Positions 1 through 9,246 of a stretch of DNA of 28,960 nucleotides are shown here, one piece after another. The DNA is from Gnetum montanum (taxonomy: Eukaryota; Streptophyta; Gnetopsida; Gnetales; Gnetaceae). Positions within the stretch are counted from its first letter, which is position 1. Every line of letters begins with the position of its first letter. A program made the position numbers and the translations under genes. The stretch lies in contig MNCI01000898.1 of the NCBI GenBank assembly GCA_015680685.1, positions 63,858-92,817 on the forward strand. The letters are read 5' to 3'. The notes under the pieces are model-generated. The model saw only the letters and a program-made list of their open reading frames with translations. It made no database searches and had not been told where the DNA came from.

Positions 1-3
1 TCT

Positions 4-8
<5 letters not shown>

Positions 9-53
<45 letters not shown>
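9..53. repeat. (TG)n microsatellite
   Basis: About 22 uninterrupted TG dinucleotides lie at the left edge. On the minus strand the RNase H reading frame of the neighbouring Gypsy element runs into this tract and becomes a His-Thr repeat. The microsatellite therefore lies within, or breaks, the polyprotein. Confidence 0.97.
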
Positions 54-54
<1 letters not shown>

Positions 55-360
55 ATCCATCATGTTATACCTTAGGGCATGGCTTAAATAGTAAATGGGG
101 ATCTCGGCTCCATCTTCTTGTTTTTGGCAAAGCATAGATGCAATCGATGAATCATATGTGGCAAGGTAGATGTAGAAAGGTTTATTGCTTTGCGGGGGGT
201 GAACTGTTGGCAATTGAGCCAACTCCATTTTTATGTTTTCAAAGGCTTCCTGGCACAATTGAGTCCATTGAAAATAGACGTTCTTTCGCAGTAAATGTTG
301 CATGGGTTTCAACCTATCAGTTAGCTTTGCAATAAAGTGTCTGATGAATTGCAGTCTACC
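54..360 (-). pseudogene. Ty3/Gypsy RT C-terminus and RNase H start (partial)
   Basis: This continues the reverse transcriptase frame after a stop at about 360. Visible are the post-RT connection (GRLQFIRHF-like) and the opening of the RNase H domain, with PFYIYLA followed about 25 residues on by EIPIYYLSHAL. The latter matches the xPIxYxSxxL block that Gypsy RNase H domains carry after their first catalytic Asp region. The frame then enters the TG microsatellite, and the rest of RNase H and any integrase lie outside the window. The element is dead: stops are present and no intact pol can be formed. Confidence 0.8.
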
Positions 361-1137
361 TTACAGACCACATACTTCAGTAAGGTTCCTAGGCAGTTTC
401 ATACTAATTATTGCTTTAACCTTATCAGGGTCTACTCGTATACCTATTTTGGAGACTATGAAGCCAAGCATTTTTCCCATCTTAACTCCAAAGACACATT
501 TCTTTGAGTTAAGCCTGAGGTCGTATTTGAGACAACGTTTGAGTACTACGTCTAGGTGTGTTGCGTGTTGTTCAGTTATTTTGGACTTGACTACGATGTC
601 GTCTACATAATCATTGAGCAAATCGAGCATGTAATCGCTAAATATATATGTCATTCCCCTTTGATATGTGGCACCCGTGTTTTTGAGACCGAATGACATC
701 ATTGTATAACAGAATGTGCCCCAAGGTGTCATGAAGGTCGTCTTGAGTTGGTGTTCTAGGTTGATCTTGATTTGGTTGTATCCTGAGAATCTATCCATGA
801 AGGACAATAATGCATGCCCAGCGGTTGAGTCAACGAGTTGATCGATGTTGGGTAGTGGGAAGTTGTCCTTTATGATGGCTACGTTGAGGTCACGGAAGTC
901 AATACATATGCGAATGTTGCCGTTCTTCTTAGGGACTACAACAATGTTGGATACCTAATCGGCATAATCAATGGCCCGGATGAAACCGGCCTGATAGAAC
1001 TTCGTGATTTCGTTACGAACTACCAATGCTACCTCAGGCCTAACCTTTCGTGCTTTTTTCTTCACTAGTCTAAGTTTTTCATCAAGAATGATGTTATGTT
1101 GAATGATGCAAGGGTCCAATCATGGCATATCGATATA
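361..1137 (-). pseudogene. Ty3/Gypsy reverse transcriptase
   Basis: The reverse transcriptase domain copies element RNA into DNA inside virus-like particles. The minus-strand frame shows the expected blocks in order: VVVPKKNGNIRICVDFRDLN, then a KDNFPLPNIDQLVD block, then SFMDRFSGYNQI, then TPWGTFCYTMMSFGLKN, then the catalytic LNDYVDDIVVKS. Thumb-side sequence (KCVFGV, LGFIVS) ends at a stop near 360. The YVDD catalytic motif is intact. A stop near 950 sits at a position where the family normally has Trp, which a single transition would explain. This is the standard domain order of Ty3/Gypsy. The exact lineage (Tat or Athila side) cannot be fixed without a tree. Confidence 0.93.
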
Positions 1138-1520
1138 CTACCAAGCGAAAGTTTTGATATTATTCTTCAGCACTTGTGTAATGTCATTGGCAATTTGCAT
1201 ATTTAGTAAAGTACTTAATTTTAATGTTTTAAGCTTGCCACTAGACATGGTGATGGGGACTTCGACGAGGGGATCCTCAGTGATATTGTCAGCTTTTAAG
1301 TCCAAAGTTTTAGTCATGTTCTCAAAGCAATTTGATGTTCCTTGAGTGGATGCCACAAAATTGTCATAAATTAATAATGAGTCTAGATCAATGGATTCTA
1401 GGTTGACTTCTTGTTGAATGGCCCCATGTGGTCCATTGATAGACAACGTTTAAAAGAGGTTCTTGCTGTCCATATGCTTGTTCTTGCCAATTTAAACAAC
1501 ATTTTCTTGATGAGGAAAGT
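1138..1520 (-). pseudogene. Gypsy pol, segment upstream of RT
   Basis: About 100 open codons lie directly upstream of RT. The frame ends in FAW, the Phe-Ala-Trp that commonly precedes RT in plant Gypsy polyproteins (usually FAWxxxDMPGL). Acidic stretches and a PITMSSGKLKTLKLS-like segment are linker rather than a catalytic domain. One stop lies near 1450. Upstream of about 1520 the similarity to Gypsy pol disappears, and it resumes near 4486 at the protease linker. Confidence 0.7.
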
Positions 1521-1956
1521 TTAAGTGTGGATGAGTTTCACATGATTAGTTTAACAAAATTGTGGAATGTAATGGCAGTTTTACGCCATACCGGGCCAAT
1601 GTTAAGGATCGTCAAAGAAGTTATTATTGATTTTTATAATTGGCAATTTCAACGATGCATTCAAAACTCAAAATTATTGAAGGCTAGTTCTTTTCACTCA
1701 AAACTCAACAATGCATTCAAAACTCAAAACTCAAAATACATTGCACTTCACTAAAAGTTCCAATAAAGGCAGCAACGAAATGAACTTTTCTCTGTTACCA
1801 TAGTTGATGTCGTGGGAAGGGTGAATAACAGGAAAAGGGTACTCACTACTGGTTACTAAAATCATTGAGCTTTGTTTTAAAAGATGTTCTATTTTCTTTT
1901 GAACATTGCGAAGAAAGAATTATTGCCTTAGGGCAGTCTTTCAAGTAAATTTAGCA
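1521..1956. other. No gene; short ATTCAAAACTCAAAA repeats
   Basis: No coding domain is recognised. Two copies of a block AAC(G/A)ATGCATTCAAAACTC start at about 1651 and 1707, 56 bases apart. The second copy carries an extra AAAACTC unit. This is the start of the foreign stretch that separates the protease linker (4486) from RT (1520). Confidence 0.5.
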
Positions 1957-2200
1957 TTAATTTTGGCCCAAAGGCCAATACATGGGGAGGGGGAGTGCAG
2001 GACCATAGGCAGCGTGAGGGTAATACCTAGTGGCAGAATTTAAATGTAATATTAACGTGGTAATGTTCCTTATGCATGTAATGGTTTTGGAATACCAGTG
2101 GTAGGTTGTTCCAGCGTATGAGCTGCAATATGACGTAATACCGGTATTACACACGTAATACTAGTGGCAGGATTAACTGGTAGGTTTTTATTGTAACTAG
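1957..2200. repeat. TAATAC-rich block with a 16-bp palindrome
   Basis: Three copies of a motif close to AATACC(A/T)AGTGGCAG occur at about 2021, 2091 and 2155. A perfect 16-bp palindrome, GTAATACCGGTATTAC, lies at 2135-2150. The style resembles the palindrome-packed U3 regions of the LTRs further right, but with a different word. I see no TATA box or LTR ends nearby, so calling it a U3 fragment is inference. Confidence 0.5.
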
Positions 2201-3540
2201 GTACCGGTTGTTAAGGTGGAGCACCAACTAACGAATCAAGAGAACCAAAAATCCAAAGCCTTAACAGAGCCCAAAGTTGCAAGATGACCCCCCAGTCACT
2301 TGCAACAAGACAAAAGCTTTTCGCACCCTCCTGGGACGAAAGCTAGAAATGAGAATTAGATTTTAAGGCACTAGCGTGAGTCAGGTTCATTTTATCGTAA
2401 GTTGCTGCTACCCTATGCATCGGAGATTTCGCAATTCCTATAACAAATTTTCACGAACTGTTTGCGTCGGATTAGGGAGTGCATACAGAAGCGCAGTAAA
2501 TTCGCAATGGGTACGTATTTCATAATTTCCAATGAAATCTTGTCTGGATTTGTACTTATGCTCTTGAAATGGTCGCCTTACCTTGTGGCTTAGCTTTACA
2601 AAAGCATGTTCTTGTTCGACATTCTGACGCAACCTATTGTTTGAATCCGATCAAGAAGATTTGGAAAATCCGTTTTGATCTTATAGATGCAAAACAAGGC
2701 CATACATCAGACCAATTAAAACACGCAGGCAGAAGCCCGCCCAACGAATATCAGAGCAAGGTCAAAGCATAAACACCAAAACGAATCTTAATCAACCCAG
2801 AAATCGTTATTGGGGACTCCTTAAGGAGCCGCCTCGTATTGTTCTTGCCTTTTCAGTGATGTCCGCGTTTTGCATTAAAATTTTACGTATCTTCTCCTGT
2901 TCTGAATCATACCAAAAATTTCAGTTCGTGGTTAAGTGGCGAGCAAGCAATCAAGATTCGTGGCATCGGCAATGAGACGGATCACAGAAAACCAGGGAGT
3001 ATGAATAAACAAACAAACACTATGGTAACCGAAGGCCGAAGGGGCAAGTACGGGTCATGCGGAAATCAATTTTTGGGTTCACTAAGGGGGGCGTAAATTC
3101 ACCGTATGAAATGTCGCCACCTGAAACAAGTTGTGAGAGCTAAATCTGGGATTTCATTTTAACTTTAGTCAGAGGGCCTTAGGATACAATGTATAATACA
3201 ATGTATAAAATCCTTTACGCTGTAAAAACAGTGATGATCCATGAACTGGTTTTGGTTCTGAACGATGTCTGGGCTTTCATTTTTTCTGGATTTGTTACGG
3301 TGATGATCGTTTAACAAAAGTGAAAGTATGCCCCGTTTTTTTGAAAACAAATGCGTAAAATTGCATTTGCATGGATTCGCCTGCCTTTGGGAGTGTCAAA
3401 GGTTCCGCGATGACTCGCAGATTCACGCGTGTTCATTGTTTATTGCTGGTTTTTGCTCTTTTTTTCATATTTCTGCTGAAAACAGAAAAAAGCAAAACAG
3501 GGTCATCGTCATGGGTCATAAGTCATGAACATGATGACGG
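2201..3540. other. Intergenic or repeat DNA without recognised gene
   Basis: All open frames here are short (under 70 codons) and show no family signature. A 12-bp palindrome CTCCTTAAGGAG lies near 2818, which is not rare enough to mean anything alone. The stretch is part of the roughly 3-kb block that interrupts the Gypsy pol gene. I could not find a TG...CA terminal pair or target duplication that would define the inserted element. Confidence 0.5.
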
Positions 3541-3680
3541 ATGGGTGGTTGTTCAACTATTTTAAAAAATCTGTTTGCTTATAAAGCAACGTTTTTTTAC
3601 TTTCCCCTCATCATGACTAGTGTTGATTCTTCTTTTTTTTTTTTCGAATCTGAAAGATTTTCGATCATTGTAAGTGAGGT

Positions 3681-3915
3681 GAGTTTGAGGACTAGACCCC
3701 TCCCCAACACATTTTATAAAATATTTGTGGGTGCTCCTAGTACTAATTTGTTTAGATGCCAACGGTTTTTTGTTGTTTTCCATTTAATGCTCTCTTTTTT
3801 TCTTTTTTACTAATTAGTTATTTTTCTATTTTTCGAAGAGACATGATGGTGATGATGGTGGAGCAGGACTCGATGATGCGGAGGAGTTTGAGGACCAAGC
3901 CCCTCCTAACGCTGA
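3681..3915 (+). repeat. Two diverged copies of a ~200-bp unit
   Basis: The block GAGTTTGAGGAC(T/C)A(G/A)(A/G)CCCCTCC starts at 3681 and again at 3884. Both copies are preceded by a T-rich tract ending in TTTTTCGAA. The 203-base spacing and shared order suggest an old tandem duplication. Confidence 0.5.
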
Positions 3916-3922
3916 TGTTTAA
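3833..3922 (+). other. Acidic exon-like C-terminal fragment
   Basis: In the plus frame ending at TAA 3920-3922, about 27 codons read as a Gly/Asp-rich then acidic tail (HDGDDGGAGLDDAEEFEDQ, then APPNADV and stop). A T-rich tract lies directly upstream, as before a plant 3' splice site, and A/T-rich sequence resembling a 3' untranslated region follows. A related block, GAGTTTGAGGAC followed by CCCCTCC, occurs 203 bases upstream at 3681 but has a stop in this frame. It may be the last exon of a captured gene or transposase; function unknown. Confidence 0.25.
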
Positions 3923-4264
3923 CTTGTCATTGTTAGGTTAGTTATGTTTTTTTTTTTTGGTTGAAATTTTATGGATTGTACGAGAGCAAATGTATGATAC
4001 AATGTTAACATTTATCCATTTATATACATTTTTTTGTTGTTTTTATGTTATTCAATTTTTTTTTTGTTTTAAGTTGTGTCCAAACTTTTGATAAATGCAA
4101 ATGTAAACACAAAAGGTTTTTTTTATCTTGTATATATATATTTTTTTGTTTGTAAATACAAGTGTGAATGTATTGACATGTAAGAGACATAATAATTTGG
4201 AAAGTAAGGATGCCACTATGCATGCAAACAAGAATGTAATTTTAAAGAAACGGAAACGTAACTT
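3923..4264. other. A/T-rich stretch, no gene
   Basis: Poly-T runs, TATATATATA near 4130 and low complexity dominate. The only open frame (minus, 67 codons) is Lys/Ile/Thr-rich and looks like composition noise. It could be the 3' flank of the acidic exon-like fragment at 3833-3922. Confidence 0.5.
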
Positions 4265-4485
4265 GTTCTAGTTTATGGCCATTTTGGGCCATGCGTACAA
4301 CGACGTTTTAGTTTAAGGCCATTTCGGGCCACAAGAAAATAAGAGAGATTTAAACTGTTTCAGTGGGTTTTAAAATAAACCGGCCATTCCTGACCGTGGC
4401 TAGTTTTATGTCATTGCGGACATGTGATAGTTTGACGTCTTTTTGGACAATTGTAGTTTAACGTCATTTTGGATTGGTAGTAGTT
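4265..4485 (+). repeat. Degenerate AGTTTAxGxCATTTxGG repeats
   Basis: At least five imperfect copies of AGTTTA(T/A)GGCCATTTTGGGCCA start at about 4270, 4310, 4402, 4429 and 4455, with one more degenerate copy near 4375. The GGCC...GGCC core is self-complementary in the first two copies and drifts to GTC...GGAC in later ones. The block lies at the border between the insertion and the Gypsy protease linker. Confidence 0.55.
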
Positions 4486-5448
4486 TTAACGGTTGAGTAG
4501 CTTCTTTAATTTGCGAAGATTGACTTGGTGTGTTAGGCACGTCGATGTAATCGTATGTTCAGCGTCTTCTTCGCTAATTATGTTAAACGGTAATTCTGAC
4601 CATGAGACGTCTGGGGGAATGACCCCTATATCAGCAAGCTCTGATGTTTCCATGTTTTGTAATGCTTCCATATCTTCTAGGGGATCACAGTTTGGAGATT
4701 GGTTATCATTTTGGTTGTCAATGGGTGTGGTGTCCTGTTTAAGCTCAAGAGTAGCGTTATCCTGTTTAGGCTCATCGAATTTGACCTCTGAGCCTTGGTT
4801 TGTACCTACGTGTGTAGAGGTGTTGGATGTAGCTGCATCACCATGTATAATGATTTCACCACCTTCATAGGGTAAGTGAATCTCTTGGTGGATGGATGAG
4901 GATATCACTTTTAATTGGGCTAACCATGGTCATCCCAATATCAAGTTAAATCCAAGCATCTCGTCTACGACTACAAATTCAGCTGATGTGAGGAATCAGT
5001 CCCCTGCTATGAAATCCAAAGTTAGTGTTCCTTTGACAACTATGCGTGATCCACTAAACGATTTCAGGAATGTCGTGGACGTTGGTTTGATTTGTTTAGT
5101 TAGCCCTAACTGTTCGATGATGGGGTATGGTACTACGTTCATGGCTGCTCCGTCATCTACATGCACCCTATGTATTTTAAATTGATTTACTTGTATAGTT
5201 ATGAACATGGGTGCAATGGTGACTCCTCCTGTTTTTTCATCTATTTTTATATTATTCATGTTGAAGCCTAGTGATGTAGCTCTTGATCCTTGATATGGAG
5301 ACATTACTGCATGAATGGAAGATTCATTTGCAGGCAATTCTTCACTAACTGGGATTGATGTTAACATGCGTACCAAGGCTTCACGATGAACTTGAGAAGT
5401 CATCATTAGGTCATACAAGCTTAAAGATGTGTTTTTTTGTTTAAGCAC
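4486..5448 (-). pseudogene. Ty3/Gypsy retropepsin-like protease and linker
   Basis: The aspartic protease cuts the Gag-Pol polyprotein. In the minus frame the active-site block reads VHVDDGAAMNVVPY, with Asp-Asp-Gly where retropepsins have Asp-Thr/Ser-Gly, as is common in plant Gypsy elements. It is followed by a flap-side FLKSFSGSRIVVKGTL block and, after a stop at about 4998, by VVVDEMLGFNLILG and PWLAQL. That order matches the plant family pattern, which ends in LGRPWLH. A second stop replaces the Arg codon of that motif, and CGA to TGA explains it. About 140 acidic, Gln/Asp/Thr-rich codons follow down to 4486 as linker towards RT. The gene is not functional. Confidence 0.88.
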
Positions 5449-6208
5449 CTATGTGACTTGAGTTAGGGCACTGGCCAAGTCTTTACTGTTCGGTATGCTC
5501 TTGCTAGTTGAGACTTGGTCCATTGGACCCAATAGTTGTATCTCTTGTGGAATGGTTTTCATGTGGTCTAATGGGACGGTTGGGTTTGACGTATTTGGCA
5601 TTCCCAATTTTTTGTTTTCGTGGCTTATGCTCGGCTCGTCAGTTATCGGAGCCATAGGTATAGTGTTTAAGGGAGTGGGTTTCGATGGCCCCAATTCAAG
5701 ACTTTGACGTTCTTTTTCCAACCATTCCCTAGTAAGTCTATCAGCGAGGCGTTCTCGCGAAGGTTGTGGGGGAACCATTGAAGCTTGAATATTGGGTTGT
5801 TTTGGGACCCGGATTACAAATGGAGCGAGTTAGGATTGCAGTTGAACATTTGGAGGTGGTTGTGTGTCAGGGTGTTTAGGCACCCTGATGACAAACGGGG
5901 TTGGTTTGGTTTGTGGTTGAGGAGTAGGAGGTTGAAGATCAGGGTGTTTGGGTACCCTAATTACGAAGGGAGTTGGTCGATTTTGTGGCTGTACCTCTAT
6001 GGTTGCAACCGTGGATGGCACCTGGACTACAAAGGGAGTGGGCCGGGTAGGCGGTTGCACATTTGCGGTTGCATTGGCAGGGGGTACATGAATGACGAAT
6101 GGTTTTGTAGGTGTAGGTAGATTGTATGTGGGATACGAGGATTGTGGGGATGATGTTGACGTTGTAGTAGGAACATGAATCACGAAAGGTTTTCTGGGCA
6201 TTCCTTAC
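5449..6208 (-). pseudogene. Proline-rich linker with six PFV-x-x-VP repeats
   Basis: This is the segment between the Gag zinc-binding region and protease in the same element. Reading downward from 6201 there are six copies of (K/T/A)PFV(I/V)(H/Q/R)VP, at about 6171, 6081, 6017, 5950, 5880 and 5806. They are separated by 15-30 residues rich in Pro, Thr and Gln. A charged stretch (RERLADRLTREWLEKERQSL) near 5730 is probably helical. One stop separates the first five copies from the last. I know no function for this repeat. It resembles a multivalent short linear motif, and no structured domain is seen. Confidence 0.7.
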
Positions 6209-6874
6209 TCATTTCCGATATGGATTGTGTTGATTACAAGGAGCTTCCTTAGTATTGAGGGGATATTTGTATACTCCCATGGATTGATTCTGCGGTTTAA
6301 CAGGGTTGGCATCGTCACATGTTATTTCACCCCTATCAATCATACGTTGTATGTCTTGTTTGAGGGTGAAACAATAATCCGTACCATGCCCATTCCATTG
6401 ATGGTACTCACAAAATCGATCTAGTCTAAAGCCTCTTGGGATAGGAGGCTCATTCGGTGTTGCCAAGCTTGGGTTTTTGACCAATTCACAGAATCGGTCG
6501 TGTCTCTGGGCTGTCTCTGGAGACAACTGCTTGTGTTTAATGGCCCCAGCCTTTAAAAGTTGATCTAACAACTGGGAAGGCTTCATGGGGAGCGGTGTGT
6601 ATTGAGTAGGGTCTTTCTTCTCAAACGTACATGCATGACTCGTGTTAGTAGCTTGCGTGGTAGATGATTTAGTTGTATGTGCAAAAGTGGTTCTCTCATA
6701 GTTAACGGGAGCAGTAGGTGGTTTGCCTTGTTGTCCCACATTGGTAGGTTGAGTCTCTGCTACTTCTACTACTGTTGCTTTAGCCTTTTCTTTATCTTTT
6801 TTAGTGTGTTGATTTCTAAAGGCTAAGTAAGCAGGGTCATGGCTATTTTGGGCTGCCTCTTCTATGTTTTTAAT
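6209..6874 (-). pseudogene. Gypsy Gag C-terminal, nucleocapsid-like
   Basis: A basic, Thr/Gln/Pro-rich stretch leads to CEYHQWNGHGTDYCFTLKQD. This matches the CxxHx(4-5)HxxxxC-type motif (consensus CxyHxxxGHxTxxCxxLK) found after the capsid domain in many plant Gypsy Gags, where it is thought to bind RNA. A helical QRMIDRGEI tail follows, also typical. The frame ends in a stop at 6209, just before the PFV repeat linker. Confidence 0.85.
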
Positions 6875-7370
6875 CTATACAAAAGCTTGGCTTAGAGTGC
6901 GCGCATTTAGATAGTATAGTTTTGATTTGACAAAATCATTCACGGCTCCCTTAAGAATCATAAGAAAGTATGTTTCTGGGATTGGCTCATGAAGTTCGTT
7001 GAGTGTGGCACTCCATCTTTGAATAATTTTTTGTACAAGTTCAAGCGGTGCTTGTTTTACCTGTATCAGACTGTCCAAGGTTGCTTCAGGTTTCAGGTTT
7101 TATTTAAACCTGGTAACAAACTGGTGTAAGAGATCCTCCAAAGAGGATATGGAGTTACGAGGCAAGGCTCGATACCAGTCTAATGCTCTGCCAGTGAGGG
7201 ACATGGCAAACACACACAAGATTGCATGGGGCCAAGCCTGAAGCAGCAAACATTCTAGTCTAAATGTGACTAGATGGGCGTTGGGGTCTCCTTCCCCGTT
7301 GGATTTGGTTAGTTGAGGCAAGGAAACCCCTTTGGGAAAGGTTAATGGTAGTACCGAAGAGCTAATAGGA
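6875..7370 (-). pseudogene. Gypsy Gag capsid core
   Basis: The Retrotrans_gag core builds the virus-like particle. The signature LTGRALDWYRALPRNSISSL is clear (family pattern L.G.A..WY..L....I.sw..l...F), followed by LHQFVTRF. A stop near 7098 is followed in the same frame by ATLDSLIQVKQAPLELVQ and PETYFLMILKGAVND, the second half of the domain. A further stop lies near 6873. Upstream, GDPNAHLVTFRLEC is the usual block at the start of the core. The stops look like single transitions in an otherwise collinear frame. Confidence 0.9.
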
Positions 7371-8595
7371 TCATCTTTGGTAAAAGTCTAATACTTTAAG
7401 CTCTTCATTATTAGCTTTTTTGAGGCGTTTTACCTCATCAGTGAGTTCTTGCATCATCTTTTTAGCTTCGGCCCAGTCTTGGGCACTAGGTGAAGTGGCA
7501 GGTTGGTTATGTTGTGTAGTATGCAAGTTAGATTGTTGTACAGTGGATGGCAAAGAAGAAAGTTGAGTGGTCGGAAGTTGCACTTGTGGAATATTTACTA
7601 TGGGTGCTACTAAGGGTGGCATACCATAAGGTGTAGGTTGTTGTTGTTGTTGTTGTACTTGAGGGATGTTCATGGATGGAATTATAGCCGATGGTATGCT
7701 GTGATGAGGGGGTTGATGTAGTTGCATGCCAGTCGTGGCCCACTGTCCAATTATGATTTGTGAGGGAACGCCCTGAACTTGTTGAGTTGAAGTGATGAAT
7801 GGTGTCCCTTGGATTTGTACTCGTGGTATATAGTGAGTAGATGTAGAATCAAGTATCACAGACGGCATCCCAATCACTTGGGGTGGGAAGGTCACTCCTA
7901 CATTAGTTTGAGAGGGGGGTTGTTGGGGTTGTACTTGTAAGAGAGGGGATAACGTGGTGGTCGGAGGAATAGTGGGGATGGGTATATTGAATAGAGTATT
8001 GGTCATAGGGAGAGTGGGAATGAGAGTGGATGCTTCCTGTTGAGATGCACTGAGTGCTTTTAAATGTGTTAAGGGACATGGTTTCTCCCGTGAAAGGGTG
8101 GAATAACGGATTCGTGTAAGTTTGCGGATTGAGAGTATGGTATGAATCCTCATGTTCGGATTGAGCCGCAAAATTATCTTCCTCATCTCTATTTTGAGAT
8201 TCTATAGCGGGTTGGCATGAGGTTTGGTTCCTGGTCATGAGGAGTTGTGATAGGAGTTCATGGTGGGATTCAGTGAGTGGGATGACATCATAGGCAGTGG
8301 GAATGAAATCATGACCTCCTTTGTAAATTAGCTCATGATGTTTCTTTGCTTCTAGCTTGGCTCGGTCAACAGCCAGTTTAGCTTGGATTTTAACGTAAAT
8401 AAAATTATATTGTTTAGGCGTTAAGATGGTGAATGCGGGATCCATACCTTGTAGTCTCAGTGATCAGTGAGATGGCCCTTGAGGATTCATCGTGCCAAGG
8501 GAAACTATGGACTCAATGGCGATGACGGGACCCGAGATTGTGGTACCAAAGTCGGTAACGGGCATGGTGGTTGTGTTGGTTTGCACAGGGTCCAT
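7371..8595 (-). pseudogene. Gypsy Gag N-terminal region, Gln/Pro/Thr-rich
   Basis: The likely start is the ATG at 8595 (MDPVQTNTTT...). A stop lies near 8462, and the frame continues (MDPAFTILTPKQYNFIYVKI) with helical, Lys/Glu-rich sequence to about 7900. There a frameshift is needed to join the frame that covers 8186-7371. That second part is low-complexity Pro/Gln/Thr with a run of seven Gln near 7645. It ends in a short coiled coil (AEAKKMMQELTDEVKRLKKA) just before the capsid core. The region is poorly conserved in the family and was identified by position. Dead: at least one stop and one frameshift. Confidence 0.65.
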
Positions 8596-9237
8596 TGTCA
8601 AAGTGTCTAGATGTAACAACGTAAGAGAAAGAAAATAAATGGCTAAGTGTTGGAGAGAAAAAATGTGGCTAAGTTTTGACCAAACATCAGCGTGACAAAA
8701 CGTCAACGTGACCAAATGTCAACATGACCAAACGTCAGCTTGCCCAAACATCAGGGTGACCAAATGTCAGCATGACCAAACGTCAGTGTGACCAAATGTC
8801 AATGTGACCAAACGTTAGCTTGACCAAAAATCAGCGTGACCAAACGTCTGGGGCGTCAGGGTAAGAAAAATAAGTGTTGGACGCTGCGTCTGAGAAGAAA
8901 ACTTAGATCTAGACGCTGTGAATAACGTCAGAAAAGAGATATAAGGATGATGGACATTGTAAATAATGTCTGAAACTAGTAGAGAGTGTAGGATGCTATG
9001 GGCAGCATCTAGATCTGAGAGAGGATGGTGTAGGATGCTATGATCTAAGCAGGAATGTGCCTAGAAAACTCTAAAATAGCGTCTGGACTGGATAATAGGA
9101 TTTATGAATAGGAAACAGTGCCTGAATGCTGGGAACAAGGCAGCGTAAGAACGCTGACAATCACAGAAGCATGTGAACGCTAGATCTGGAATGCTAAGAG
9201 GTAGATCTAACAGAGAAATGACCCTCCTTCTAGCACC
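8596..9237 (-). other. Retrotransposon leader with repeats
   Basis: This is untranslated sequence between the presumed LTR end and the Gag start on the minus strand. It holds the 16-bp repeats at 8678-8853, then a GACGCT/AACGTC/AGATCTAGA-rich stretch with GTAGGATGCTATG repeated near 8988 and 9029. No coding potential is recognised. Confidence 0.5.
8678..8853 (+). repeat. Eleven tandem 16-bp GACCAAACGTCAGCGT repeats
   Basis: Eleven consecutive units of exactly 16 bases follow the consensus GACCAAA(C/T)GTCAGCGT, with substitutions but no length change over 176 bases. The array sits in the leader about 80 bases upstream of the Gag start of the minus-strand element. CG-containing copies alternate with TG and CA variants, as expected from methylation decay. 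Confidence 0.95.
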
Positions 9238-9246
9238 ATTTTACTG
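9230..9246 (-). promoter_or_regulatory. Possible LTR end and primer-binding site
   Basis: On the minus strand GGTACA is followed by GTAAAA and TGGTGCTAGAAGGAGGG. A TGG start just after a CA end is where a tRNA primer-binding site should lie, and the position fits the TATA box at 9802 and the Gag start at 8595. I could not match the following bases to a plant tRNA from memory, so this is a position-based guess. Confidence 0.3.

Noticed and set aside
2813-2830. CTCCTTAAGGAG palindrome as a regulatory site
   Set aside because: Several 12-bp palindromes are expected by chance in 29 kb, and nothing nearby supports a function.
5785-6120. Plus-strand 111-codon frame rich in Trp/Arg/Gly with apparent internal repeats
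   Set aside because: It is the reverse-strand shadow of the PFV-x-x-VP repeat linker, and its periodicity follows from that repeat.
8678-8853. CRISPR-like appearance of the 16-bp array
   Set aside because: The units are directly adjacent with no spacers and the context is a plant retrotransposon leader.
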